Positions 34,175-42,020 of a stretch of DNA of 64,000 nucleotides are shown here, one piece after another (position 1 is the first letter of the stretch; every line of letters starts with the position of its first letter). This DNA comes from Chryseobacterium defluvii (GTDB lineage: Bacteria; Bacteroidota; Bacteroidia; Flavobacteriales; Weeksellaceae), in contig NZ_RBXB01000001.1 of assembly GCF_003634775.1 (NCBI RefSeq), positions 806,001 to 870,000 on the forward strand, read 5' to 3'. A model generated the notes under the pieces. The model did no database searches, was not told where the DNA came from, and saw nothing but the letters and a program-made list of their open reading frames with translations. Position numbers and translations under genes: made by a program.

Positions 34175-35074
34175 TCACCATTGTTTTCTTCTTGCATAAA
34201 TAAAAGTGATGATCACGATGAGCGCCATTAAGCCTAAAGTGAAAAAATACCCGTTTTTATGATGAAGTTCAGGCATATTGTCAAAATTCATCCCGTAAAG
34301 CCCTGCAATGAAGGTTATAGGTAAAAAGTAAACGGAATAAATCGCCAGGACTTTCATTACCTGGTTGGCTTTTTGGTCGGACAATGCCAAAAACATGGAT
34401 ATAAGGTTGGTGATTTGCAGATTCAAATGATCAAAATCGGCAACAACATCTTTATGCTTATCCTTTAAATCGAATACTTCAGAATCTTGCAATCCAAGAA
34501 GTTTAAACTTATCAATAGCATCTGTGGAAATAGTAAGAACCCTCGAATTCAGTCCGGATTTTCTTTTCAGCTTATATAAACGTCTGATCTGACTGGTGTG
34601 ATTGGTGTTTTTCAGGAAAATTTCATTTTCGATATTATCCATGGTTTCCATCAGGCTCACCGATTCATCGTCAAAACTCTTCATCACCAGTAAAGCAATC
34701 ATTAAGGCCACTTTTTCCGATGAGGCTTCCATATCGGTTCCGGAAAGCTGTTTTTTGGTTTCGGTGATACTTTTGGTTTTCATTCTGTGAATCGTGATGA
34801 TCGTATGATTCAAAAGGAAAATACCGATTTTGGTGCTGATATCGCTAATGGTATTGAGGTTTTTTCTTTCAAGCTCCGTGCTTTCACGCAACAGGAAAAA
34901 TTTCACATTCCCGTCCTCTTCATATTTAGGCAGGTGATTAGGGTCCAGTGTGTCTTCAAGAAGAAGATTGTTGATCTCATATCTTTCATGAAGAAATTTC
35001 AGGTCTTCCACCGTAGGAGCCTCCACGTCTACCCATTCACATTGGGAATCTCTGTATATCGTATTAATTGGCAT
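34175..35074 (-). CDS. corA: CorA-family divalent metal ion channel
   Basis: A 299-residue inner-membrane channel with a large cytoplasmic N-terminal domain and two C-terminal helices. The signature YGMNF follows the first helix (VYFLPITFIAGLYGMNF), and a basic C-terminal end (ARRKQW) follows the second. Mg2+ is the usual substrate; Co2+ or Zn2+ are possible. It is divergent from fabH. Confidence 0.93.
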   Translation of the reverse strand: MPINTIYRDSQCEWVDVEAPTVEDLKFLHERYEINNLLLEDTLDPNHLPKYEEDGNVKFFLLRESTELERKNLNTISDISTKIGIFLLNHTIITIHRMKTKSITETKKQLSGTDMEASSEKVALMIALLVMKSFDDESVSLMETMDNIENEIFLKNTNHTSQIRRLYKLKRKSGLNSRVLTISTDAIDKFKLLGLQDSEVFDLKDKHKDVVADFDHLNLQITNLISMFLALSDQKANQVMKVLAIYSVYFLPITFIAGLYGMNFDNMPELHHKNGYFFTLGLMALIVIITFIYARRKQW

Positions 35075-35094
35075 AGAGTAAAAATACTAATATT

Positions 35095-35128
35095 TTGAAA
35101 TAGTATGTGTTAAATAAGTTTATCTTTG
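35095..35128 (+). promoter_or_regulatory. Promoter of fabH
   Basis: TTG at 35095-35097, 23 bases, then TATCTTTG at 35121-35128. The -7 box contains an in-frame TTG (35126-35128) that might be mistaken for a start codon; the promoter shows that translation begins at 35147. Confidence 0.75.
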
Positions 35129-35146
35129 CCAAAATTAAAAAACTAT

Positions 35147-36169
35147 ATGATTAAAAGTACAATAAAAGGGATCGGATTTTATGTTCCGGATAATGTTGTA
35201 ACGAATGATGATCTAGCAAAATTAATGACCACAAATGATGAATGGATCACCGAAAGAACAGGAATTAAGGAAAGAAGACATAGAAAAAATAGAAATGATT
35301 CCGAGGAAACGACAGCGTATCTAGGATTTAAAGCTTCGGAAAAAGCACTTGAAAAAGCGGGTTTAACAGCTAAGGATATTGATTATATTATTTTTGCCAC
35401 TCTTTCTTCGGATTATTACTTTCCGGGTTGCGGCGTTTTGCTTCAGGACTTGTTGGGCTGCGATACCATTGGAGCTCTGGATGTAAGAAACCAGTGCTCG
35501 GGGTTTGTTTATGCCATGAGTGTTGCCAACGCTTTTATCAAATCAGGGACGTATAAAAATATTTTGGTCGTAGGAGCGGAGGTCCATTCTTTCGGCTTGG
35601 ATTTTTCCGATGAGGGAAGAGGTGTTTCCGTTATTTTCGGTGACGGGGCGGGAGCCATTGTACTTTCTGCTACGGAAGATGAAAATGCAGGTGATATTTT
35701 GGCGGTGAATATGCATTCCGAAGGAAAATATGCGGATGAGTTGTGTACACAGTTCCCGGGTTCAAAATTCGGATGGAGCGACAGAATGCGAAAAGAGCCT
35801 GAAAATGTAACGAATAAGGAAGTATATCCTATCATGAACGGAAATTTTGTCTTCAAACATGCGGTAACAAGATTCCCTGAAACCATGCAGGAAGCTCTTG
35901 AAAAAGCAGGTAAAACAGTTGAAGATCTGGATATGTTTATTCCGCACCAGGCAAACTTAAGAATTGCCCAGTTTGTACAGCAGAAATTCGGATTGCCGGA
36001 TGAAAAAATCCACAACAATATCCAGAAGTATGGAAATACAACGGCAGCTTCCATTCCGATTGCATTAAGCGAAGCCATTGAGGAAGGAAAAGTGAAAAGA
36101 GGAGATCTTGTTCTTCTTTCAGCTTTTGGAAGCGGGTTTACATGGGGGAGTGTATTGTTTGAATACTAA
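35147..36169 (+). CDS. fabH: 3-oxoacyl-[ACP] synthase III
   Basis: A 340-residue condensing enzyme that starts fatty-acid synthesis from an acyl-CoA and malonyl-ACP. The triad is visible: C117 in DVRNQCSGF, His in FIPHQANLRIAQF and Asn in KYGNTTAASIPIAL. The glycine-rich end AFGSGFTWGSVLFEY is typical. Flavobacteria often use FabH with branched starters. The gene stands alone, away from plsX/rpmF, and so could be one of several paralogues. Confidence 0.95.
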   Translation: MIKSTIKGIGFYVPDNVVTNDDLAKLMTTNDEWITERTGIKERRHRKNRNDSEETTAYLGFKASEKALEKAGLTAKDIDYIIFATLSSDYYFPGCGVLLQDLLGCDTIGALDVRNQCSGFVYAMSVANAFIKSGTYKNILVVGAEVHSFGLDFSDEGRGVSVIFGDGAGAIVLSATEDENAGDILAVNMHSEGKYADELCTQFPGSKFGWSDRMRKEPENVTNKEVYPIMNGNFVFKHAVTRFPETMQEALEKAGKTVEDLDMFIPHQANLRIAQFVQQKFGLPDEKIHNNIQKYGNTTAASIPIALSEAIEEGKVKRGDLVLLSAFGSGFTWGSVLFEY

Positions 36170-36198
36170 AAAAAGACGAAGTAAATTTACTATCAGAT

Positions 36199-36231
36199 AA
36201 AAAAGTCCGCAGAATTCCTGCGGACTTTTTA
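36199..36231 (+). terminator. Terminator of fabH
   Basis: AAAAAGTCCGCAG pairs with CTGCGGACTTTTT around a five-base loop; it works in both orientations. Confidence 0.85.
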
Positions 36232-36251
36232 TTTTTCAGCCTTATCACAAA

Positions 36252-36283
36252 GTAAAAAAAACGCCAGTTGGAAACCGGCGATT
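36252..36283 (-). terminator. Terminator of the thioredoxin-fold gene
   Basis: On the minus strand CGCCGGTT and AACTGGCG pair (one mismatch) and run into T8. Confidence 0.65.
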
Positions 36284-36293
36284 GGTATTTGAA

Positions 36294-37454
36294 TTAAAGT
36301 GATTTCAATAACTTTTCAGTGTCTGAATAGTCCTGTCCTGTACTTTTAGCCAGCTCAATAGACTTTTCCGCCCAAAGTTTAGCATTCTTTTTATCACCAA
36401 TCTTGTTGTAAAGATTAGCTAAAGTATCTGTATTGGCATAATTCTGATCTTTCTTTACAGATTCCTGAGCCCATAATAATGCTTTCTCCAAAGAAGCTTT
36501 GTCATTAACATTTTCAAAGAAATTCCACGCTGCTGAATTTAATTCTTCAGAACTTGCATTGGAATAATCTTTATAGACATGTAATGTTTGTTTTTTATAC
36601 GTTTCAAAATCTTTTTCCTTTAAAGCTCTGTTTGATTTTACTTTTGCTAAAATTTTAGCAGCTTCATCTTTTGCTAAAAATTTCTGGGATTCAGTCATGA
36701 AATAATTGTCATTCCAAGTTTTGGTATCGGCGTTGTATGACTTCTTAATCACCGTATTGATCTTGATATTTTTATCAAACTTCTCGTATTTATCTGCCGG
36801 TAAAATTTTAGTGATATCGGCTTTCTTCTCCTGGAATATTTTATATAACGGACCTTCTGTACTTTGCGTTGCAGAAAGAAGCATCTGAATGTCTTCCTGG
36901 CTCATCTCTGTTTTAGTTTTGAAATAACGCTCCAGCACTCTGCCTGCAAATTCAGTATCATTATAAATGGTCAGCCCGGCAAGATTCTTTAAAAACTCGG
37001 GATCTTTTTCTCCTTTTTCAAATTTCTGTTTTAATGCAGTAAGCGTTTTATCCGGATCTTCCGCATCTTTTGCAAACTGGATGAAATCATTTTCTTCCAC
37101 ATAGCCTAATGTTCTGTGTACCTCTTCTCCGTTTCCGTTGATGAATAAGTAGGTAGGGAAGGCCTTTACATTATATTTCTTGGCAATATCAATTCCTTCT
37201 CCTTTTTCCATGTCAATTTTGGCATTGATGAAGTGGCTGTTATAATAATCGCCTACAGATTTAAGCGGGAAAATATTTTTTACCATCAGCTTACATGGTC
37301 CGCACCATGAAGCATAAGCATCAATAAATACAAGTTTATTCTCTTTCTTCGCCTTGGCTAATATAGTAGCGAAATTACTGTCTTCAAATTGAATTCCCTG
37401 TGCAAAAGCAAAAGCTCCGATAAACAAGGAAGAAAATAGGGCTAATTTTTTCAT
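36294..37454 (-). CDS. Exported thioredoxin-fold protein with C-terminal helical repeats
   Basis: A 386-residue periplasmic protein with a signal peptide cleaved near residue 19 (AFAQ). The thioredoxin domain (about residues 20-140) has active site WCGPC and cis-Pro in AFPTYLF. The remaining 240 residues are helical; the end resembles TPR (ALLWAQESVKKDQNYANTDT, LANLYNKIGDKKNAKLWAEK). It probably reduces or isomerises disulfides of exported proteins. Confidence 0.9.
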   Translation of the reverse strand: MKKLALFSSLFIGAFAFAQGIQFEDSNFATILAKAKKENKLVFIDAYASWCGPCKLMVKNIFPLKSVGDYYNSHFINAKIDMEKGEGIDIAKKYNVKAFPTYLFINGNGEEVHRTLGYVEENDFIQFAKDAEDPDKTLTALKQKFEKGEKDPEFLKNLAGLTIYNDTEFAGRVLERYFKTKTEMSQEDIQMLLSATQSTEGPLYKIFQEKKADITKILPADKYEKFDKNIKINTVIKKSYNADTKTWNDNYFMTESQKFLAKDEAAKILAKVKSNRALKEKDFETYKKQTLHVYKDYSNASSEELNSAAWNFFENVNDKASLEKALLWAQESVKKDQNYANTDTLANLYNKIGDKKNAKLWAEKSIELAKSTGQDYSDTEKLLKSL

Positions 37455-37552
37455 AAAAACTTTTTATCCGTACAAATGTAATAATTATGTAAACACATAA
37501 GTCGTACAGTAAGTAAAATAGTTACTGGTTTAATGTTTTTTTTGAAAAGCAA

Positions 37553-37581
37553 CAAAAAATCCGCAGTAAAATGCGGATTAA
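37553..37581 (-). terminator. Terminator of small lipoprotein gene
   Basis: AATCCGCA and TGCGGATT pair around six bases; the minus strand runs into T6. Confidence 0.75.
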
Positions 37582-37584
37582 GGT

Positions 37585-37797
37585 TTATTTCTTTTTTACA
37601 GTATCATTTTTTATAGTAGCCGTATCTGAGGGTGTTATCGGAGCGGGCTCGGAATGGGCAACCGCCGTGTCGCCCATGAGATTCCGTAAAGAATCTTTGT
37701 TATGAGCATCTTTAAACTCTTCTCTTTTTTCTTTATTCTGAGCACAGCTTCCTAAAAAAAGTAAGCCTAAGATTGCTCCTATCCATAATTTTTTCAT
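37585..37797 (-). CDS. Small lipoprotein, Thr/Ser/Asp-rich
   Basis: A 70-residue lipoprotein (lipobox LGSC, Cys18). The mature part is short, charged and probably unstructured (KREEFKDAHNKDSLRN, then a TPSDTATIKNDTVKKK tail). It shares layout and a TxxD/TVxxK-type tail with the neighbouring 73-residue lipoprotein. Function unknown. A CAAATATA motif upstream may be its -7 box. Confidence 0.7.
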   Translation of the reverse strand: MKKLWIGAILGLLFLGSCAQNKEKREEFKDAHNKDSLRNLMGDTAVAHSEPAPITPSDTATIKNDTVKKK

Positions 37798-37877
37798 AGT
37801 AATTATTTTAATGCGAGTATGTACTCAAATATAACAAAATGTTTTAATATATTACTTTTGCCATGCTTCATTGATAT

Positions 37878-37916
37878 AAAAAATCCGTAGCACTTTCATC
37901 TACGGATTTTCCATTT
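37878..37916. terminator. Bidirectional terminator between two small lipoprotein genes
   Basis: AAATCCGTAG and CTACGGATTT pair around nine bases, with A- and T-tracts on the two sides. It ends the minus-strand gene at 37939. Confidence 0.75.
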
Positions 37917-37938
37917 TTACGTTAAACATAATGTTATT

Positions 37939-38160
37939 TTATTTAACAGGTGTTGTGGCCGCCGAATCCATTTTAATCTTGATACTGTCAGGATTGGTCA
38001 TTTTTGTAGTCACTGTATCTGTCGTAGTAGGCGATACGTTTTGTCTTGTATTATCTACTGCTGTCGAATCAGTACTACTGGATGACATAGAGGATTCTTT
38101 GGTTCCACAACTTACTGCGAGTAATCCTAACCCAAAGGCTGCTAACATTAACTTTTTCAT
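37939..38160 (-). CDS. Small Ser/Thr-rich lipoprotein
   Basis: A 73-residue lipoprotein (lipobox AVSC, Cys18). The mature part is low in complexity (SSMSSSSTDSTAVDNT, then TTTDTVTTKMTNPDSIKIKM) and likely disordered. It resembles the neighbour at 37585 in size and composition, so the two may be old paralogues. Such small flavobacterial lipoproteins have no known role. Confidence 0.7.
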   Translation of the reverse strand: MKKLMLAAFGLGLLAVSCGTKESSMSSSSTDSTAVDNTRQNVSPTTTDTVTTKMTNPDSIKIKMDSAATTPVK

Positions 38161-38260
38161 ATAAACTATTTTGTTTGGTGTGATAAGGAAAGTCCAATAA
38201 TTATTCCGAACCAGTCTTTCTGCGTATTAAAAAAGAATAAAATGATGTAAAGTTTGTTAA

Positions 38261-38287
38261 TAAAAAATCCCGGAAGAATCCGGGATA
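38261..38287 (-). terminator. Terminator of pruA
   Basis: ATCCCGG and CCGGGAT pair around six bases; the minus strand runs into T6. Confidence 0.85.
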
Positions 38288-38316
38288 TATAGTATTCATT
38301 ACTGATTGTTTATTAA

Positions 38317-39942
38317 TTATCCTAAATACGGATATTTATAATCCTTAGGAGAAACAAATGTTTCTTTGATACTTCTTACGGAAGTCCATCTCAGTAAGTT
38401 CATTTTAGAACCTGCTTTATCATTGGTTCCGGAAGCTCTGCCTCCACCGAAAGGCTGCTGTCCTACAACGGCACCAGTCGGTTTGTCATTGATGTAGAAG
38501 TTTCCTGAAGCATTCTCCAACGCTTTAAAAGCTTCATTGATCGCATAACGGTCTTGTGCAAAAACAGAACCCGTCAATGAATACGGAGAAGTGGAATCTA
38601 CCAGTTTTAATGTTTCTTTCCAGTCCTGATCTTCATATACATATACAGACAGGATTGGACCGAAAATTTCCTCCACCATACTTTCATAATGAGGGTTGGT
38701 AGTTTCGATCACAGTCGGGTGTACAAACCATCCTTTAGAATCATCACACTTACCACCGATCACTACATTAGCTTCACTGGATATATTAGCTCTCTCTATG
38801 TAGCCTTTACATTTTTCAAATGAATTCTTATCGATAACAGCATTGATGAAATTGGAAGGATCTTCAGGAGAGCCGATCTTAATTGAATTAACCTGAGTTT
38901 CCATCACCTTTTTCACATCTGCCCAAAGAGATTTAGGAATATAAGCTCTGGAAGCTGCAGAACATTTCTGTCCCTGATATTCGAAAGCACCTCTTACCAA
39001 AGCAGTAGCTACTGCCTCAACATTCGATGAAGGGTGAGCAATCACAAAGTCTTTTCCTCCTGTTTCCCCAACAATTCTCGGATATGTTCTGTAGTTATGA
39101 ATATTGTCACCGATCATTTTCCACATTCCCTGGAATACTCTTGTAGATCCTGTGAAGTGAAGACCTGCAAAATCAGGATGCGCCAATACTTTTTCAGCAG
39201 TTTCTTTTCCGTCTGTGAAAATCATATTGATAACTCCTGCAGGAAGTCCTGCTTCCGTTAAAACATCCATAATTACTTTAGCGGAATAAATCTGCTTGTC
39301 AGAAGGTTTCCAAACCACTACGTTTCCAAGCATGGCCATACAGGTAGGAAGGTTACCGGAAATAGCCGTAAAGTTGAAAGGTGTTACTGCGAAGCAAAAC
39401 CCTTCAAGAGGTCTGTATTCTACACGATTCCAGATTCCGCTGTCGGAAACCGGTTGTTCAGAATACATTTCGGTCATGAATTCCACATTGAATCGTAAGA
39501 AATCTATGAATTCACAGGCAGAATCAATTTCAGCCTGATGTACATTCTTAGACTGTCCGATCATAGTAGCTGCATTGATTACATCTCTGTAAGGACCAGC
39601 CAATAGATCAGCGGCCTTTAAGAAAATGGCAGCACGTTGTTCCCAACCCAGCTCATTCCATTCCTTTTTAGCGGCCAATGCTGCATTAATAGCGTCATCC
39701 ACATGCTGCATCGTACCTTTATGATAAAAACCGAAATCATGGGCATGATCCTGAGGAGACTGAAGCTGGACTTTATCATCCGTTCTTACTTCTTTTCCAT
39801 TGATAACCATAGGAATTTCTATCTTTTCCGCCCACATTTTTTTGTAGGTAGCGATAAGGCTTTTAACTTCCGGAGAACCCGGTGCATAAGAATTTACTGG
39901 CTCGTTTACTGCAAATGGGACTTGCGAAATTGCTTTTGACAT
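38317..39942 (-). CDS. pruA: L-glutamate gamma-semialdehyde dehydrogenase (P5C dehydrogenase)
   Basis: A 541-residue cytoplasmic NAD-dependent aldehyde dehydrogenase that oxidises glutamate semialdehyde to glutamate, the second step of proline breakdown. Its single-function length matches the eukaryotic-like ALDH4 form common in Bacteroidota. Key residues are the catalytic Cys in YQGQKCSAASRAYIP, the Glu in RIVGETGGKDF, the Asn in FAVTPFNFTAISGN and GPILSVYVYED near residue 430. The start lies 29 bp after a promoter that overlaps repeat copy C. Confidence 0.96.
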   Translation of the reverse strand: MSKAISQVPFAVNEPVNSYAPGSPEVKSLIATYKKMWAEKIEIPMVINGKEVRTDDKVQLQSPQDHAHDFGFYHKGTMQHVDDAINAALAAKKEWNELGWEQRAAIFLKAADLLAGPYRDVINAATMIGQSKNVHQAEIDSACEFIDFLRFNVEFMTEMYSEQPVSDSGIWNRVEYRPLEGFCFAVTPFNFTAISGNLPTCMAMLGNVVVWKPSDKQIYSAKVIMDVLTEAGLPAGVINMIFTDGKETAEKVLAHPDFAGLHFTGSTRVFQGMWKMIGDNIHNYRTYPRIVGETGGKDFVIAHPSSNVEAVATALVRGAFEYQGQKCSAASRAYIPKSLWADVKKVMETQVNSIKIGSPEDPSNFINAVIDKNSFEKCKGYIERANISSEANVVIGGKCDDSKGWFVHPTVIETTNPHYESMVEEIFGPILSVYVYEDQDWKETLKLVDSTSPYSLTGSVFAQDRYAINEAFKALENASGNFYINDKPTGAVVGQQPFGGGRASGTNDKAGSKMNLLRWTSVRSIKETFVSPKDYKYPYLG

Positions 39943-39976
39943 ATTATGTTGTATTATTTTTAATTTGCGAATGATA

Positions 39977-40004
39977 CAAATTTACAACATTTATTTGATG
40001 TCAA
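39977..40004 (-). promoter_or_regulatory. Probable pruA promoter, -33 box within repeat C
   Basis: On the minus strand TTG (40002-40004), 17 bases, then TAAATTTG (39977-39984). The TTG is the first part of repeat copy C (TTGAC), so insertion of the repeat may have created or changed this promoter. Confidence 0.6.
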
Positions 40005-40098
40005 TGGTCAATTTTACTTTGTAAGTGAATAGTGAAATTTTAAATAGGATAAGAAATTGACTACGAAATAAATTGACCATTCACTTATTGACAATAAT
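40000..40098. repeat. Dispersed intergenic inverted repeat, copy C (reverse orientation to B)
   Basis: GTCAATGGTCAATTTTACTT, then TGTAAGTGAATAGTGAA, matches the reverse complement of the right half of copy B at about nine of ten positions. GAAATTGACTACGAAATAAA with the following TTGACC matches the reverse complement of its left half. Confidence 0.65.
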
Positions 40099-40102
40099 AC
40101 CA

Positions 40103-41209
40103 TTACATCTTTTCATTTTCTAATATTTTGAGTACCAGTTTTTCTTCCTGTGTAAGATCTGCTTTATCATCATTCACCTCAATTTCTTCCAACTCATCAA
40201 GGTATTTTTTAATGGTGTTGTTTTCATAAAGATTGATGACCAGCGGATGCACGTAATACTTTTTGCAGACTGCGGTAGTGTTGCCGAGATGAGAAGCTAC
40301 AATCTCCAAAGCTTCTTTTACTTTCCTTTTGTATTCGGTATTGCTTTCCGCATACCCTATTTCTTTGAATGCGATCAGTGCACTCACTGTTCCTGACCAG
40401 GTTCTGAAATCCTTAGCCGTAAAATCTTCTCCGCTGATTTCTTTGATATAATCATTCACCACTCCGGAATCTATGGAATGACGGTTCCCTTCATCGTCAT
40501 AATACTGGAAAAGCTCTTTACCGGGGATATCTTTACATTTTTGTACCAGCCTGGACAATCTCCGGCTCCTTAAATCTACATTATGCATGACCCCTTTCTT
40601 TCCTTTAAAGGAAAAAGTGATTTTTTGGCCGTTGATTTTTACATGCTTGTCTTTAAGAGTGGTTAGCCCGAATGAACCATATAATTTTTCATAGGCATTA
40701 TTCCCGATACGAATGTTGGTTCGCTGCATCAGGCTTACAATAAGAGCCAGTATTTTTCTTTTTTCAAAGTTTCTCAATGCGAGATCTTTTTCGATCTGTA
40801 AGCGCATTTGAGGGAGCACATATCCAAATTGAAGCATTCTGTAAAACTTTGTATGATTTCTTAAAGCGCTCCATAAAGGATGGTACCGGTATTGCTTTCT
40901 TTTTTTGGCATCAAGACCCGTCGCCTGAAGGTGGCCGTTATCCAATGCACAGATCCATACATTTTCCCAGGCAGGAGGAATCACCAGCTTATTGATTCTG
41001 GATATTTCATCCTTATCCTTAATCTTTTTCCCATCTTTATAATAGGAATATTTTTTCCCCGTTTTCTTCCTTGTGATTCCGGCGGTTTCTGCATCGGTAG
41101 TATATACAAGATGTACTGCCTTTGCAGAAGCTTCCGGATCATTCATAATTCTGACGATTTTTGAAGGCTTTAGGTGGGAAATGAGTTCCAGTTCTGTATT
41201 CTTCTCCAT
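40103..41209 (-). CDS. DNA topoisomerase IB (poxvirus type)
   Basis: A 368-residue type IB topoisomerase that relaxes both positive and negative supercoils through a 3'-phosphotyrosine. Family marks are VIPPAWENVWIC and LQATGLDAKKRKQYRYHP in the N-terminal clamp, IVSLMQRTNIRIGN, the basic LRSRRLSRLV, FTAKDFRTWSGT and the active-site Tyr in AVCKKYYVHP. Length and layout match bacterial homologues of the vaccinia enzyme. It is single, with no Ku/LigD neighbour. Confidence 0.94.
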   Translation of the reverse strand: MEKNTELELISHLKPSKIVRIMNDPEASAKAVHLVYTTDAETAGITRKKTGKKYSYYKDGKKIKDKDEISRINKLVIPPAWENVWICALDNGHLQATGLDAKKRKQYRYHPLWSALRNHTKFYRMLQFGYVLPQMRLQIEKDLALRNFEKRKILALIVSLMQRTNIRIGNNAYEKLYGSFGLTTLKDKHVKINGQKITFSFKGKKGVMHNVDLRSRRLSRLVQKCKDIPGKELFQYYDDEGNRHSIDSGVVNDYIKEISGEDFTAKDFRTWSGTVSALIAFKEIGYAESNTEYKRKVKEALEIVASHLGNTTAVCKKYYVHPLVINLYENNTIKKYLDELEEIEVNDDKADLTQEEKLVLKILENEKM

Positions 41210-41218
41210 AAGAAATGG

Positions 41219-41386
41219 TTAAGAGTTTCTACCCTTCGAAAAGATTAGTAAAAGAATAACTACAACTGCACAGACTAAAAGTATTCCCCACCACATTCCG
41301 GCCTCAAAAATGGTCTCTACTGCCTCACAACTTGTTAATAATAATAAACTAAATATGATAAAACTGTAAAAACTTAATTTTTTCAT
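41219..41386 (-). CDS. Small lipoprotein with one membrane helix, 55 residues
   Basis: An ATG-to-TAA frame of 55 codons. Lipobox LLTSC ends at Cys20; EAVETIFEAGMWWG follows, then a hydrophobic helix (ILLVCAVVVILLLIFS) and a basic end KGRNS. This is the pattern of small flavobacterial proteins that databases often mislabel as phosphatidate cytidylyltransferase; no enzyme domain is present. It is located between topoisomerase IB and a DUF6526-like gene. Confidence 0.75.
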   Translation of the reverse strand: MKKLSFYSFIIFSLLLLTSCEAVETIFEAGMWWGILLVCAVVVILLLIFSKGRNS

Positions 41387-41410
41387 GATATCTGTATTTG
41401 GTAATTAATA

Positions 41411-41848
41411 TTATACTCTTTGATGATCGGGCTTCCAGTTTGTAATGGATCTTTTAATGTCGTCTCCTGAAATGTTTTCGTGGAGTGCTCTGTACAAAAG
41501 ATCTTTAAACTCTTCATCATAGGCAAATCTTAATGCGGCAATCTGACCAAAACTTAATTTTTCAACAACATCATCAGACCCTTTATTAAATATTTCAAAA
41601 TACCGTTGCCTGAATTCAAGAATTACAATACGGTTCTGAATGCCCAATGCATAATGTTGCCTGACCATAATGGCAAGGTAAAAAAGCAGGAAAATAACAA
41701 GGGAAAATAACAGCCAGACCAGTTTGTTTTCAGGATCGTACCATATATTGTAAACACCTGCAATTTCCAGCAAAAGCAATAAAGGAAGAAAAATAAAATG
41801 ATGTGGCGGATAATATTTCTTATGATTTTTATAATTCTGCTTTTTCAT
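41411..41848 (-). CDS. DUF6526-like membrane protein
   Basis: A 145-residue inner-membrane protein with two helices (about residues 17-35 and 43-63) and a helical C-terminal tail. The start KKQNYKNHKKYYPPHHF and the tail FRQRYFEIFNK plus FGQIAALRFAYDEEF fit what I recall as DUF6526. Its role is unknown. Confidence 0.75.
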   Translation of the reverse strand: MKKQNYKNHKKYYPPHHFIFLPLLLLLEIAGVYNIWYDPENKLVWLLFSLVIFLLFYLAIMVRQHYALGIQNRIVILEFRQRYFEIFNKGSDDVVEKLSFGQIAALRFAYDEEFKDLLYRALHENISGDDIKRSITNWKPDHQRV

Positions 41849-42020
41849 ATAATAGGATATAGCAATAATCTTTCCAAAATGTTATATTATTAATAATAAT
41901 TATTGTTTTTATGTTAAAAAACAACAGGTATATTGAATATGCCGTAAAAAATTATCATTTATTCAGGCTTTAAGTTTTGCCATCAAATTTTTTGTAACTT
42001 TCGGTTTTAAAAATTAGAAA

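Noticed and set aside
35126-35146. Upstream TTG start for fabH
   Set aside because: The TTG is the last part of the -7 promoter box, so it cannot be in the message; ATG 35147 is the start.
35509-36078. 189-codon minus-strand frame opposite fabH
   Set aside because: Entirely antisense to a conserved enzyme with all catalytic residues; no independent support.
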